From an uncultured bacterium (GTDB taxonomy: Bacteria > Bdellovibrionota_C > UBA2361 > SZUA-149 > CALKYB01): DNA of 9,972 nt. A program made the position numbers and the translations under genes. The notes below the pieces were generated by a model. The model was given only the letters and a program-made list of their open reading frames with translations. It was not told the origin of the DNA and made no database searches. Every line of letters starts with the position of its first letter. Position 1 is the stretch's first letter. Location of the stretch: contig CALKYB010000122.1 of the NCBI GenBank assembly GCA_938003565.1, positions 1 to 9,972 on the forward strand. The letters run 5' to 3'. This document shows, one piece after another, positions 1-7,376 of this stretch.

Positions 1-2
1 CT

Positions 3-197
3 GCAGGTGATTCAGGGGACTCTGGCGGATTGAATCGGGCACAGCGTCGGCTCAGAGCTTCCTCGGAAAAGGAGGGTAGTGATCTACCCTCATCACAAGC
101 TTTTGTTGGTGAAGAAAGTGGTGAAGAGGTTTCTGGTCCGGTGGCTAAGAATGCAGCGAAGCGTCGTAGGAAAAAGAGTCAAAGAAAAAGGCGCTAG
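3..197 (+). CDS. C-terminal end of an unidentified protein with a basic tail (5' truncated)
   Basis: An open frame enters from the left edge and runs without a stop for 64 codons to TAG at 195-197. No start is visible. The residues are low in complexity: a Gly/Ser/Asp-rich stretch, then a Glu/Ser-rich stretch, then a strongly basic end (KNAAKRRRKKSQRKRR). Such tails are common on RNA- or ribosome-associated proteins such as DEAD-box helicases, RNase R and pseudouridine synthases, but nothing here identifies which one. The frame is supported by reading up to a stop directly before an AT-rich intergenic region and the efp start. It lies upstream of efp on the same strand with about 130 bases between, so co-transcription is possible but not shown. 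I do not recognise the gene. Confidence 0.6.
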   Translation, partial: AGDSGDSGGLNRAQRRLRASSEKEGSDLPSSQAFVGEESGEEVSGPVAKNAAKRRRKKSQRKRR

Positions 198-328
198 TAT
201 TCTCACTAAATAAGTGTGCTATGATCTGTCATTGAGTGTTTAAATTCAACTATTTTTTGTATATTCCTCCCATAGTTTGTTAGAACTGCTCGTTCGGTCA
301 ACTCTATTCATGCATCCATTTGATAGCT

Positions 329-886
329 ATGTATTCTACAAGTGACTTTAGAAACGGTCTTAAACTTCTCATCGACAATGTCCCGTATGAGATTACTTAT
401 TTTCAACATGTAAAGCCTGGCAAGGGGCCTGCCTTTGTTCGTACAAAGATCAGGAACTTGTTGAACCAGTCAATTCTCGAGAAGACTTTTCGTGCAGGAG
501 AGAAAGTTGGCAAGCCGGATATTTCTGAAATTAATATGCAGTATTTGTATTCTGATGGTTCATTTCATTTTATGAACCTTGAGTCTTACGAACAGATAGC
601 AATTGAAGAAAAAGTTCTTGCTACTTCCAAAGACTTTCTTCAGGAAAATATGGAAGTTAGAGTTTTAGTTTTTAATGGTGAGCCGGTTTCTGTAAGCTTA
701 CCTGCTTCTGTGGAGTTACTGGTCAGTAAGTGTGACCCGGGTTTAAAAGGAGACACTGTTTCTGGAGCAAGTAAACCGGCGACTTTAGAAACGGGTGCTG
801 TAGTTCAAGTACCTTTGTTCATTAATGAGGGAGATAAGGTTCGGGTTGATACCCGAAGTGGGGATTATCTAGAGAGAATCCAGTAG
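329..886 (+). CDS. efp: Elongation factor P
   Basis: EF-P binds between the P and E sites of stalled ribosomes and promotes peptide bonds at consecutive prolines. The N-terminal KOW-like domain opens with YSTSDFRNGL and carries the loop HVKPGKGPAF. Its lysine (K32 counted from ATG 329) matches E. coli K34, the residue modified by beta-lysylation, so this is a lysine-type EF-P rather than the arginine/rhamnose type. The middle OB domain contains YLYSDGSFHFMN. The C-terminal OB domain has DPGLKGDT and the family signature around KPATLETGAVVQVPLF, ending DTRSGDYLERIQ. At 185 residues it has normal length. ATG 329 gives the family-like N terminus MYSTSDF; an in-frame TTG at 320 would add three residues (MIA) and cannot be excluded. 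Neither start has a clear ribosome binding site. It lies 25 bases before accB. No modification enzyme (epmA/epmB) is in the window. Confidence 0.96.
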   Translation: MYSTSDFRNGLKLLIDNVPYEITYFQHVKPGKGPAFVRTKIRNLLNQSILEKTFRAGEKVGKPDISEINMQYLYSDGSFHFMNLESYEQIAIEEKVLATSKDFLQENMEVRVLVFNGEPVSVSLPASVELLVSKCDPGLKGDTVSGASKPATLETGAVVQVPLFINEGDKVRVDTRSGDYLERIQ

Positions 887-911
887 GTAAATCTTACTTT
901 ATATATTTGAA

Positions 912-1487
912 ATGGCGACAAAAAAGACTGAAAAAAAATCGGAAGATGAAAAAGCAAACGCTTTTGATATTGAAGAAATAAGCGAGCTGCTAAAGCTTCT
1001 CAAGGAAAATGAGGTAGTGGACTTCAAGCTTGAGCGCTCAGGGGAGAAGATCTCACTGAAACGCGAGGGAGAGCGAGGGGTAGGACTTCCCCAGGTTTCT
1101 CCTGTAGCTGTGCATCAGACTATTCCTCAAGTAGCACCTGTAACTCAGGTGGCAGCGCCTATGCCCCCAACTCCGCAGGAAAATACCGCAGCAGCTCCAC
1201 CATCAGCGGTTGCTCCAGCTCCTGAGCCTACTCCTGAGGTCGCTAAGAATTATTTAGAAATAAAGTCTCCTATGGTTGGAACTTTTTATACCCGACCAAC
1301 TCCGGATGCTGAATCCTATATTGGTGTGGGAGATACGGTAAAGAAGGGGCAGGTCGTTTGTATCATTGAAGCCATGAAGATTATGAATGAAATCGAAGCT
1401 GAGCACAGCGGGCGAGTTGTTGAGGTCTGCGTTGAAGATGGTCAAATGGCGGAGTATGAAGAGACTCTTTTTAGAATTGAGCCTTAG
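912..1487 (+). CDS. accB: Biotin carboxyl carrier protein of acetyl-CoA carboxylase
   Basis: AccB carries the biotin that shuttles carboxyl groups from AccC to the carboxyltransferase AccAD, forming malonyl-CoA for fatty-acid synthesis in the cytoplasm. At 191 residues it is slightly longer than E. coli AccB (156). Layout: a Lys/Glu-rich extension (1-17); a helical N-terminal segment for AccC contact (18-50); a Pro/Ala/Val linker (about 60-110); and the biotinyl domain (113-191). The biotin site is EAMKIMNEIEA, with K156 as the modified lysine. The 'thumb' loop typical of bacterial BCCP (about 129-137, PTPDAESYI) follows SPMVGTFYTRP. The ATG has no obvious Shine-Dalgarno; only an AT-rich tract precedes it. 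It sits 25 bases after efp and 50 before accC, most likely in one operon. A 15-base stretch (1031-1045) recurs in the J-domain gene. Confidence 0.96.
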   Translation: MATKKTEKKSEDEKANAFDIEEISELLKLLKENEVVDFKLERSGEKISLKREGERGVGLPQVSPVAVHQTIPQVAPVTQVAAPMPPTPQENTAAAPPSAVAPAPEPTPEVAKNYLEIKSPMVGTFYTRPTPDAESYIGVGDTVKKGQVVCIIEAMKIMNEIEAEHSGRVVEVCVEDGQMAEYEETLFRIEP

Positions 1488-1537
1488 TTCAGCCTTGACG
1501 GAGTTTTTCATAAGTCCCTACTTAAAGAGTTTTCTAG

Positions 1538-2971
1538 ATGAGTAAACCTCCTTTTAAGAAAGTTTTAATTGCTAATCGTGGTGAGATAGCAATTCGTTTG
1601 TTGCGTGCTTGTCATGAACTAGGCATTAGGACCGTATCTGTTTACTCAAAAGCAGATGCAGATGCGCTACATGCGAAACTTGCTCATGAAAGTATTTGTA
1701 TTGGGCCTGCTGCTGCCACTGACTCTTATTTAAACATTAATGCATTGATTTCTGCTGCTGTTGTTACTGGAGCTGAAGCTATTCATCCTGGTTATGGGTT
1801 TCTTAGTGAGAATTCGTCCTTCGCTGATATTTGCGCTCAGTGTGGGATTACTTTCATTGGTCCTTCGAAGGAGAATATGCAGTCGATGGGCGATAAGGAG
1901 CAGGCTCGAAAGATAGCTATGAGGGAGGATGTCCCTACAATTCCTGGCACTGTTAATGCTGGAGTTGATCCTGAAGCGATGTTGGTCGAGGCGGAGGCGA
2001 TAGGTTTTCCTGTTCTGATTAAGGCTCGTTCTGGCGGTGGTGGTCGAGGAATGAAGATTGTCGAGTCGGCTGACAAGTTCGTAGCGACTTTTAATCAAGC
2101 AATGCGAGAAGTTGAAGCTGCTTTTAATGATCCCTATCTTTATTTAGAGAAGTATGTGCCGAAAGCTCGCCATGTAGAAGTTCAAATTATTGGCGATAAG
2201 CATGGCAATTTGGTGCATCTAGGAGAGCGGGACTGTTCGGTGCAACGCCGTTATCAGAAATTAATCGAAGAATCTCCCGCCTCATTCTTAAAGGAAGAAA
2301 CTAAAGAGGGAATGTATAAAGCAGCTCTTCGGCTGGCTAGTTCAATTTCCTACTCAAGTGCCGGAACGATTGAGTTTTTGGTTGATGTCGCTACAGAGAA
2401 GTTTTATTTCATCGAAATGAACACCCGACTTCAAGTAGAGCACCCAGTAACGGAAGTTGTAACAGGAATTGACATAGTTAAAGAACAGATTTGGGTTGCC
2501 TCTGGACGAGAACTATCACTAAAGCAAAGCGACATTAAGCTTATCGGACATTCTATTGAAGCAAGAATTAATGCAGAAGATTCTGTCACGATGTTGCCGT
2601 CGCCTGGAGAAATAGTGGGTTATCATCCTCCGGGTGGTCCTGGAGTTAGACTAGATTCAGCGATCTATGATCGTTACAAGGTGCCACCATATTATGACTC
2701 CTTAGTGGCAAAATTGATTGTTCGTGGCCAAAACCGCGAGGAAGCGATCGTGAAGCTTTTAGTTGCCTTGGATGAGTACATTATCGGTGGTATTAAAACT
2801 AATATGGACCTTCACCGTAAAGTTTTAATGAATGAAGATTTCCAAGCTGGTCGAGTTCACACAAAAATGCTCGAAGAGATGAAAGAGAAGGAGTTGAGTG
2901 CTGCCGCTGAGGAAGAAAAACTCGATTCGAAGAATAAATCTGAACTCAAAGTAAGGGTCGGAGAGCTATGA
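1538..2971 (+). CDS. accC: Biotin carboxylase subunit of acetyl-CoA carboxylase
   Basis: AccC carboxylates the biotin of AccB using ATP and bicarbonate. Seen in order: the N-terminal motif VLIANRGEIAIR (9-20), HPGYGFLSEN (83-92), the ATP-grasp glycine loop GGGGRGM (166-172), ERDCSVQRRYQKLIEESPA (230-248), and FIEMNTRLQVEHPVTE (291-306). K241, E279, E293, R297 and E301 align with E. coli K238, E276, E288, R292 and E296, so the catalytic set is complete. Position 239 is Tyr where E. coli has His236; I treat this as family variation. At 477 residues it is longer than E. coli AccC (449). The excess is mostly a charged Glu/Lys-rich tail after about residue 447. A short stand-alone enzyme, with no biotinyl or carboxyltransferase domain, distinguishes it from pyruvate or propionyl-CoA carboxylase, and adjacency to accB settles the role. 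The stop overlaps the next start (ATGA). Confidence 0.96.
   Translation: MSKPPFKKVLIANRGEIAIRLLRACHELGIRTVSVYSKADADALHAKLAHESICIGPAAATDSYLNINALISAAVVTGAEAIHPGYGFLSENSSFADICAQCGITFIGPSKENMQSMGDKEQARKIAMREDVPTIPGTVNAGVDPEAMLVEAEAIGFPVLIKARSGGGGRGMKIVESADKFVATFNQAMREVEAAFNDPYLYLEKYVPKARHVEVQIIGDKHGNLVHLGERDCSVQRRYQKLIEESPASFLKEETKEGMYKAALRLASSISYSSAGTIEFLVDVATEKFYFIEMNTRLQVEHPVTEVVTGIDIVKEQIWVASGRELSLKQSDIKLIGHSIEARINAEDSVTMLPSPGEIVGYHPPGGPGVRLDSAIYDRYKVPPYYDSLVAKLIVRGQNREEAIVKLLVALDEYIIGGIKTNMDLHRKVLMNEDFQAGRVHTKMLEEMKEKELSAAAEEEKLDSKNKSELKVRVGEL
2953..2963 (+). promoter_or_regulatory. Ribosome binding site of the DUF1573 gene inside the end of accC
   Basis: AAGGG at 2953-2957 and GGAG at 2960-2963 lie 10 and 4 bases before ATG 2968, within the last accC codons. 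With the 4-base ATGA overlap this suggests translational coupling of the envelope protein to accC. It is one of the few recognisable Shine-Dalgarno-like sites in the window. Confidence 0.5.
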
Positions 2972-3987
2972 TTGTTGCTGGACGAAAAATAAGTAGTAAC
3001 TTTTATGGTTTCTTATCATCTGCCCTTATTCTCTCAATTTGGACAGTCTCTGCCTTTGCCGAGACGGAGAGCGGCCCTAGGATTTTTGTTAAAGATAGAA
3101 CCTTTGATTTCGGAACTGTTAAGCAAGGAGCCTCAGTAACGCAGGCTTTCTCCCTGGAGAACAAAGGTCAGCAGCCACTTCAAATTCTAGATGTGCAAGC
3201 AGACTGTGGTTGTACGGTGGCTCAGCCTGAATCGAAGACAATAGAATCCAAAAATTCATCGAAGTTAAATGTGGTTTTTGATACCTCTGGTTTTCACGGT
3301 TATAAAGTAAAAACCGTTAGAGTTTATACCAATGATAGTAAAAATAGCCCTATTTCATTGTCCCTAAAGGGTAACATTCAGCGTGATGTCGATGTAAAAC
3401 CTGCACGGCTATATTTTGGTAATGTTCCTAAAGGGGGAGATCTTGTTAAGTCAGTTAAGTTTCAGAGGTTTAGTTCTGATGACATTAGTATTACAGAAGT
3501 AGTGTCTCGTTCAGAGTTTGTAAAGGTCAAATTGAGCGACACAGGCTTTGATGTAAAACTCAGTAATGACATTCCCTTTGGAGTTTTTAGGGATAAAATT
3601 TTAGTTAAAACTAATAGTCCAGAAACTCCAATTATTCATTTACCAATTTTTGCCCGAATTAGTGGTGATATTACCGCTAAGCCAGCTGATATTTCTTTTG
3701 GTTTATTAAGAGCCCCTTTGGTCGAAGAGGAAGCCCGAGAAATCATTTTAAAGAATGGTAGCGGAAAGGAGCTGAAACTTCTTAGTTTGAAAAGCGATAC
3801 AAAGGGTATTTTAGTTGAATCAAAAGCTGACAAACTCAAAGACTCTGTAGCACTTGTTGTTAAGCTCAAACCTGGAGTGGAAGGAGTCTTGCATGGAAAG
3901 GTTACGGTTGAAACGGACCATCCGGACCCGCAGCAGAAGTTATTGACTATTCCAGTATACGGCATCGTCGCCAAAAAAGGCGCGTAA
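2968..3987 (+). CDS. Secreted DUF1573-type protein with repeated beta-sandwich modules
   Basis: The 339-residue product starts with a Sec signal peptide: basic start, hydrophobic core at about 13-29, and a likely cut after AFA at residue 31. The mature part begins with a DUF1573 module: VKDRTFDFGTVKQG (41-54), then LENKGQQPLQILDVQADCGCTV with C80 and C82, the usual hallmark of this family. The 'FGxxxxG' opening returns at 148-156 (LYFGNVPKG) and 242-250 (ISFGLLRAP), giving about three Ig-like (ASPM/SPD-2/Hydin type) modules of roughly 100 residues; only the first keeps the CxC pair. DUF1573 proteins have no settled function; export to the periplasm or outer surface is inferred from the signal peptide. 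No lipobox is visible. The gene overlaps accC by 4 bases, so it is probably the last gene of the efp-accB-accC transcript. The link to fatty-acid synthesis is positional only. Confidence 0.88.
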   Translation: MIVAGRKISSNFYGFLSSALILSIWTVSAFAETESGPRIFVKDRTFDFGTVKQGASVTQAFSLENKGQQPLQILDVQADCGCTVAQPESKTIESKNSSKLNVVFDTSGFHGYKVKTVRVYTNDSKNSPISLSLKGNIQRDVDVKPARLYFGNVPKGGDLVKSVKFQRFSSDDISITEVVSRSEFVKVKLSDTGFDVKLSNDIPFGVFRDKILVKTNSPETPIIHLPIFARISGDITAKPADISFGLLRAPLVEEEAREIILKNGSGKELKLLSLKSDTKGILVESKADKLKDSVALVVKLKPGVEGVLHGKVTVETDHPDPQQKLLTIPVYGIVAKKGA

Positions 3988-4036
3988 GCATTTAATTTGC
4001 AGTCACTCTTCGTTGACTAAAGATCTCATTGCTGCG

Positions 4037-4054
4037 AGGCGCAGGAGTGCGCCT
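4037..4054 (+). terminator. Possible terminator hairpin after the efp-accB-accC-DUF1573 unit
   Basis: AGGCGCA and TGCGCCT form a perfect 7-base-pair GC-rich stem around the loop GGAG, 49 bases after the DUF1573 stop. The following sequence (TACTCTTCGGTCTTT) is only pyrimidine-rich, without a solid T tract, so it may be a weak or Rho-assisted terminator, or an RNA 3'-end stabiliser. Confidence 0.45.
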
Positions 4055-4141
4055 TACTCTTCGGTCTTTGGTCGTCTCGATTGACAGAAAACTAAACGGA
4101 TTACCCTACTTTTATTTAGAAAGCCCACTTTTCTCTAGAGC

Positions 4142-4171
4142 TAGGCAGGTTTCTGGTTCTGAGCGTATAAT
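4142..4171 (+). promoter_or_regulatory. Candidate sigma-70 promoter for the J-domain gene
   Basis: A consensus -10 TATAAT lies at 4166-4171. The best -35 is TAGGCA at 4142-4147, with an 18-base spacer and only four of six matches to TTGACA. Transcription would start near 4178, leaving a leader of about 125 bases. Confidence 0.35.
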
Positions 4172-4303
4172 TGCTATCTAAAATACTATCTACTTCTAAT
4201 TACAATTTTGGGTTAGGTTCTACTACGGCCCTAGAGTTGTTTGACTGGCGCATAGAGTTCGGTTTGGTCGAGCTAGCCTAAAACCATAACCTAGAAATAT
4301 TCA

Positions 4304-5920
4304 ATGAACGTCGGTTACAACAAGAACCACCAAAAATACTGTAGATATATTTCTATATTTGTTCTTTTTCTTGCGTATTTTTCCGTCGTTAGCCCCGCTG
4401 TTGCTCAAGAGTCTTTGGGGGAAAGAGTGGCCGCTTTGAGCGATGGTTCAATAGATTTGGACGAGTTTTCTTCTTGGCTTATTGAGGGGGTTCAAACAGG
4501 TCGAGTTCCTGTTGCTTCAATTGATCCTTCTGCGTTTAGCTCTATTTATGGCTTCGAGTCTATTTTTGGGAGAAATTTAGATGCTGCTGCTTTTGAATTC
4601 CTAACAAATGGTGATCGAGAAAGTGCTTTGCAGATAGAAGCTTTGGCCAATCAAGTTTTAGAGCCACAGTCTAGAGAGAGGCAGAATATCTCTAGGTTTA
4701 TTCAGTTAAAGAAAAACTTTGATAATGTCTTAGAGGCTGAAGATTTAGGAAAATTCGATAGTTTTATTGCCTCAGTTGTAAATCCCAAGGAAGTAAAATT
4801 ATTAGACAGCACGATAGGTTCTCCAATTCAGGAATTAATTACTAGGCTTCAAGAGTCCGGCCGTTCTGCCTACGCCCTATCATGGCTTTCTAGAGTGCCA
4901 AACTATGCTCAAACAGCTGATTGGACTGTTGGGGTTTTTAATTCGGTTCAAGGTATGGCTGGAGTGCTTGATTCGACCTCTGAGCGCTCAGGGGACTGGC
5001 CTTTTGATGATGAGCGAACTTTTGCAATGGTGCAAGAGGCTCGGGCCCTAAATACAGACTTAAACACTCCACTTGGAAAAATATACTCACAGAAAGTCAG
5101 AGATTCCTTAGTTCGCAATGACATTAAAAAAGCTCGGCTTTATTATGAGAGGGTTTTGGGGGTTAGGGATGATCCTCACGAGGAGAATACACTCCTGAGA
5201 AAAGAAATTGTTGAGTTGGCAGATCCGAAAATTGGGCGTGATTTTGTTCTCGGGCGAATTCAAGAAATGAAGTCCAACGATGAGATTGATTTATCAAGAA
5301 AGATTTTATTCTTCAGAAAAGGATATTCTGGTGGTCGCGGTAAGCAACTTACATTAATTTTTCTGGTATTGCTCTTAGGGTTCTATGCTTCATACTTGTT
5401 TGTAAAGAAACTCCTAGGCGAATTTCTTCCTAAGCCTAGCTTCGAAATGGAGGATTACGAAGAAGAGGATTGCCCAGATGAGGATCGCCAAGAGGAGAAT
5501 CCAATTTCTGAGGAAGTAAGGGTTGAGCTTGAAGAGTCTGGTAGGGGAGATTCCATCAAACCTTCGGTAGCTAGTAGACTTACTGCAACTTCCGGAGGTT
5601 TTTCGAAAGGAGCAAAGTTTGAGCGTGATCGAGAGGAAATACGAGAAAGTTTGAAAGCTAAGTTTACTGGTGCCGCGGGTTATAAGGAGGAATTAACAGC
5701 AGAAGATGAGTATAGTAAACTCTTAGCGGTCTTTGATTTAGATGACAGCTGTGTTTTTCAAGATATTAAAGATAGGTATCGAACCCTTTTAAAAGAATAT
5801 CATCCTGACACTACTGAGCACGACCCAGAAGAGGCGGCTGCGAAGCTTTCTGAGATTAAAGCGTCCTATAAGAGAATCGAAACTATTCAAAAATCTTGGT
5901 TTGGTGGAAAGAAGAATTAG
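4304..5920 (+). CDS. Membrane-anchored J-domain protein with a large exported N-terminal region
   Basis: This 538-residue protein has an unusual architecture. A signal peptide (hydrophobic core about 15-30, likely cut after AVA at residue 34) is followed by about 310 mostly helical residues with no family I recognise. A single transmembrane helix lies at about 349-367, with basic VKK after it. An acidic linker (about 379-412, rich in Glu/Asp) and a Lys/Glu-rich helix (about 436-465) lead to a C-terminal J-domain (about 468-530). The J-domain has helix II DIKDRYRTLLKEY, the motif H500-P501-D502, and helix III KLSEIKASYKRIE, so it should stimulate DnaK. Predicted topology is periplasm, one helix, then cytoplasmic J-domain. 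This differs from DjlA, which has an N-terminal anchor and a TerB-like domain. No Shine-Dalgarno precedes the ATG. The gene stands alone on its strand and converges on the response regulator with a 34-base gap. The function of the exported part is unknown. Confidence 0.88.
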   Translation: MNVGYNKNHQKYCRYISIFVLFLAYFSVVSPAVAQESLGERVAALSDGSIDLDEFSSWLIEGVQTGRVPVASIDPSAFSSIYGFESIFGRNLDAAAFEFLTNGDRESALQIEALANQVLEPQSRERQNISRFIQLKKNFDNVLEAEDLGKFDSFIASVVNPKEVKLLDSTIGSPIQELITRLQESGRSAYALSWLSRVPNYAQTADWTVGVFNSVQGMAGVLDSTSERSGDWPFDDERTFAMVQEARALNTDLNTPLGKIYSQKVRDSLVRNDIKKARLYYERVLGVRDDPHEENTLLRKEIVELADPKIGRDFVLGRIQEMKSNDEIDLSRKILFFRKGYSGGRGKQLTLIFLVLLLGFYASYLFVKKLLGEFLPKPSFEMEDYEEEDCPDEDRQEENPISEEVRVELEESGRGDSIKPSVASRLTATSGGFSKGAKFERDREEIRESLKAKFTGAAGYKEELTAEDEYSKLLAVFDLDDSCVFQDIKDRYRTLLKEYHPDTTEHDPEEAAAKLSEIKASYKRIETIQKSWFGGKKN

Positions 5921-5926
5921 GTTAGA

Positions 5927-5959
5927 AATAAAGAATTTTAGGAGCTAGTTTGCTTTATT
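5927..5959. terminator. Possible weak bidirectional terminator between convergent genes
   Basis: AATAAAG (5927-5933) and CTTTATT (5953-5959) can pair across a 19-base loop in the 34-base gap between two convergent genes, overlapping the stop of the minus-strand gene. The stem is AT-rich and short, so the call rests mostly on position. Confidence 0.25.
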
Positions 5960-7331
5960 CTCTCTCTAGTATTCTCCTTAGAGCAGTACGGTGGAGGCCA
6001 AGATCTTTAGCTGCTTGAGACTGATTGTTTTTACTCCTCTCCATTGCGGACTTCACCAGGCTTAATTCAAAATCTTTTACTTGCTGCTTAAAGCTAGAAG
6101 TATTCTGTTTTGTATTTCCAAGATCGATGTCGTCCGCCTCGACCACAGACCTGTCATTATAGCTTGCAAGCCAAGTAGCAGACTCTACAGTTGCCAATAG
6201 CTCTCTAACGTTTCCTGGCCAACTGTGCGCACTAAGTTTGGCTAAAGCTGGGGCAGACAAGCTATGAACTTGAAGATTTTCACGATTGCTTAGATTCTCA
6301 AGAAAATGTGATGAAAGGCTTGGTATATCCTCCTTTCTTTCTCGTAGTGCCGGTATGTTAATTTTGAGATGTCCAATTCTATGAAAAAAGTCAGAACGTA
6401 GATTTTTTTCTGAGACAAGTTTTTCCGGGTCAGCATTCGTTGCGCTAATCAGTCTAAAGTTTGAAGTTAGCTCCTTTAGCGATCCGACGCGCTGAAAGGT
6501 TTTTTCTTGGAGAGTTTCTAAAAGAATCACTTGGGATTCAGTGTCGAGGCAATCGATCTCATCGATAAACAGAGTTCCATTGTTAGCAGCTTCCAAAAGA
6601 CCTACTCTAGCATCGGTTGCCCCTGTGAATGAGCCTTTTTCATGACCGAAAAGCTGGCTACTGACGAGGTCTTGGCCGGAATAGTTAGGCTGAAAGCGAA
6701 CAAAAGAGCCTTTACAATATGCTTTGTGAATTGCTCGAGCAAGCAAACCCTTACCTGTTCCTGTCTCCCCTGTAATGAGCAGAGGCTGATTGTTGGAGGC
6801 CGCAAACGCTGCCTTCTCTAAGACCTTTATCATTGCAGGGCTTGTTGAGGATGGGCTGTTTAGGGATAAGCCAAGACTAATTTCCTTTTTCAAGGAAAGG
6901 CTGTTGAAATCTCGTTTTAGTTTGGAGAATTTTACAGCATCTTGTAGAACAATTAAAAGGTAGCTCGGATCTACTGGTTTTTCGTTATAACTTGAAGCTC
7001 CAGCATGAATTGCCTTCATTCCGTACTCTGATGAATTATGACCTGTAAGAACGACAACCTTCATTGTTGAATCAATTTTTAGTAGATTGCTAATCAGATC
7101 AAGTCCACTTTGGGGGCCTATATCTGTTTCGATCGAGAGATCTACAAGACAGACTTCAGGAGAATATTGGGTAGTGAGTTCAAGGGCTCTTTGAGTGTGA
7201 TCGCAGGTTACGAAATTAAAAAGGGCGCCAACATTCTTTAGCCTACGAACTAGACTTCGACTTAAGGCGTGATCGTCCTCCACGATGAGAATTGTGGGTA
7301 GAGTCTTGTCTATTTCAAATGAATCTTCCAC
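5955..7331 (-). CDS. Sigma-54-dependent response regulator, NtrC family
   Basis: The 458-residue protein has the three NtrC-type parts. The receiver (about 12-130) has the acidic pocket E18-D19-D20, phospho-acceptor D64, T96 and K118. The AAA+ domain (about 160-390) has Walker A GETGTGKG (188-195), loop GSFTGA (233-238, from GAFTGA, keeping the F and T needed for sigma-54 contact), Walker B LFIDEID (254-260), a possible arginine finger near R312, and WPGNVREL (371-378). The Fis-type HTH (about 436-456) contains NNQSQAAKDLGLHRTALRRIL. Upstream of GSFTGA the usual VNC...ESELFGH is divergent (FQPNYSGQDLVSSQLFGH). The start is GTG: an in-frame TAA at 7356-7358 leaves no ATG or TTG between. It follows sthA by 45 bases and probably shares its transcript. 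No partner histidine kinase is in the window, and the target genes are unknown. Confidence 0.94.
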   Translation of the reverse strand: MEDSFEIDKTLPTILIVEDDHALSRSLVRRLKNVGALFNFVTCDHTQRALELTTQYSPEVCLVDLSIETDIGPQSGLDLISNLLKIDSTMKVVVLTGHNSSEYGMKAIHAGASSYNEKPVDPSYLLIVLQDAVKFSKLKRDFNSLSLKKEISLGLSLNSPSSTSPAMIKVLEKAAFAASNNQPLLITGETGTGKGLLARAIHKAYCKGSFVRFQPNYSGQDLVSSQLFGHEKGSFTGATDARVGLLEAANNGTLFIDEIDCLDTESQVILLETLQEKTFQRVGSLKELTSNFRLISATNADPEKLVSEKNLRSDFFHRIGHLKINIPALRERKEDIPSLSSHFLENLSNRENLQVHSLSAPALAKLSAHSWPGNVRELLATVESATWLASYNDRSVVEADDIDLGNTKQNTSSFKQQVKDFELSLVKSAMERSKNNQSQAAKDLGLHRTALRRILERE

Positions 7332-7376
7332 ATTCCCAAGCTCGGTTTTTAGGACTTATTTTTATTGATAAAGCTA

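Larger units (their letters stand above)
3988..4303. other. 316-base intergenic region before the J-domain gene
   Basis: I find no convincing gene here. It holds a GC-rich hairpin (4037-4054), a perfect but isolated TTGACA (4081-4086) with no good -10 at normal spacing, a TATAAT (4166-4171), and five CTAG sites (4135, 4141, 4231, 4273, 4291). The stretch just before ATG 4304 is AT-rich with no Shine-Dalgarno. It is likely to contain the end of the acc transcript and the promoter of the next gene. Confidence 0.7.

Noticed and set aside
232..258. Terminator of the left-edge gene (TTGA/TCAA pairing followed by TATTTTTT)
   Set aside because: The stem is only four AT-rich base pairs with a large loop; the T tract alone is not evidence.
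1495..1524. Internal promoter before accC (TTGACG with TACTTA)
   Set aside because: The -35 is good but the -10 matches poorly, and the gene sits tightly in an operon.
1945..1960. Sigma-54-like sequence TGGCAC-N5-ATGCT inside accC
   Set aside because: The GG-N10-GC spacing fits, but it lies in the middle of a conserved coding region in the sense direction, with no gene start nearby; most likely chance.
1538..2971. Pyruvate or propionyl-CoA carboxylase biotin carboxylase subunit
   Set aside because: The adjacent accB with a bacterial BCCP thumb loop and the absence of any carboxyltransferase partner favour acetyl-CoA carboxylase.
4081..4086. Perfect TTGACA as the promoter of the J-domain gene
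   Set aside because: No acceptable -10 occurs 16-18 bases downstream; TACTTT lies at 20 bases. Left as a note within the intergenic region.
4424..4471. EF-hand-like segment in the J-domain protein (LSDGSIDLDEF, about residues 45-55)
   Set aside because: Gly and Glu fall at fitting loop positions, but the acidic residues needed at loop positions 1 and 3 are Ala and Leu, so calcium binding is not supported.
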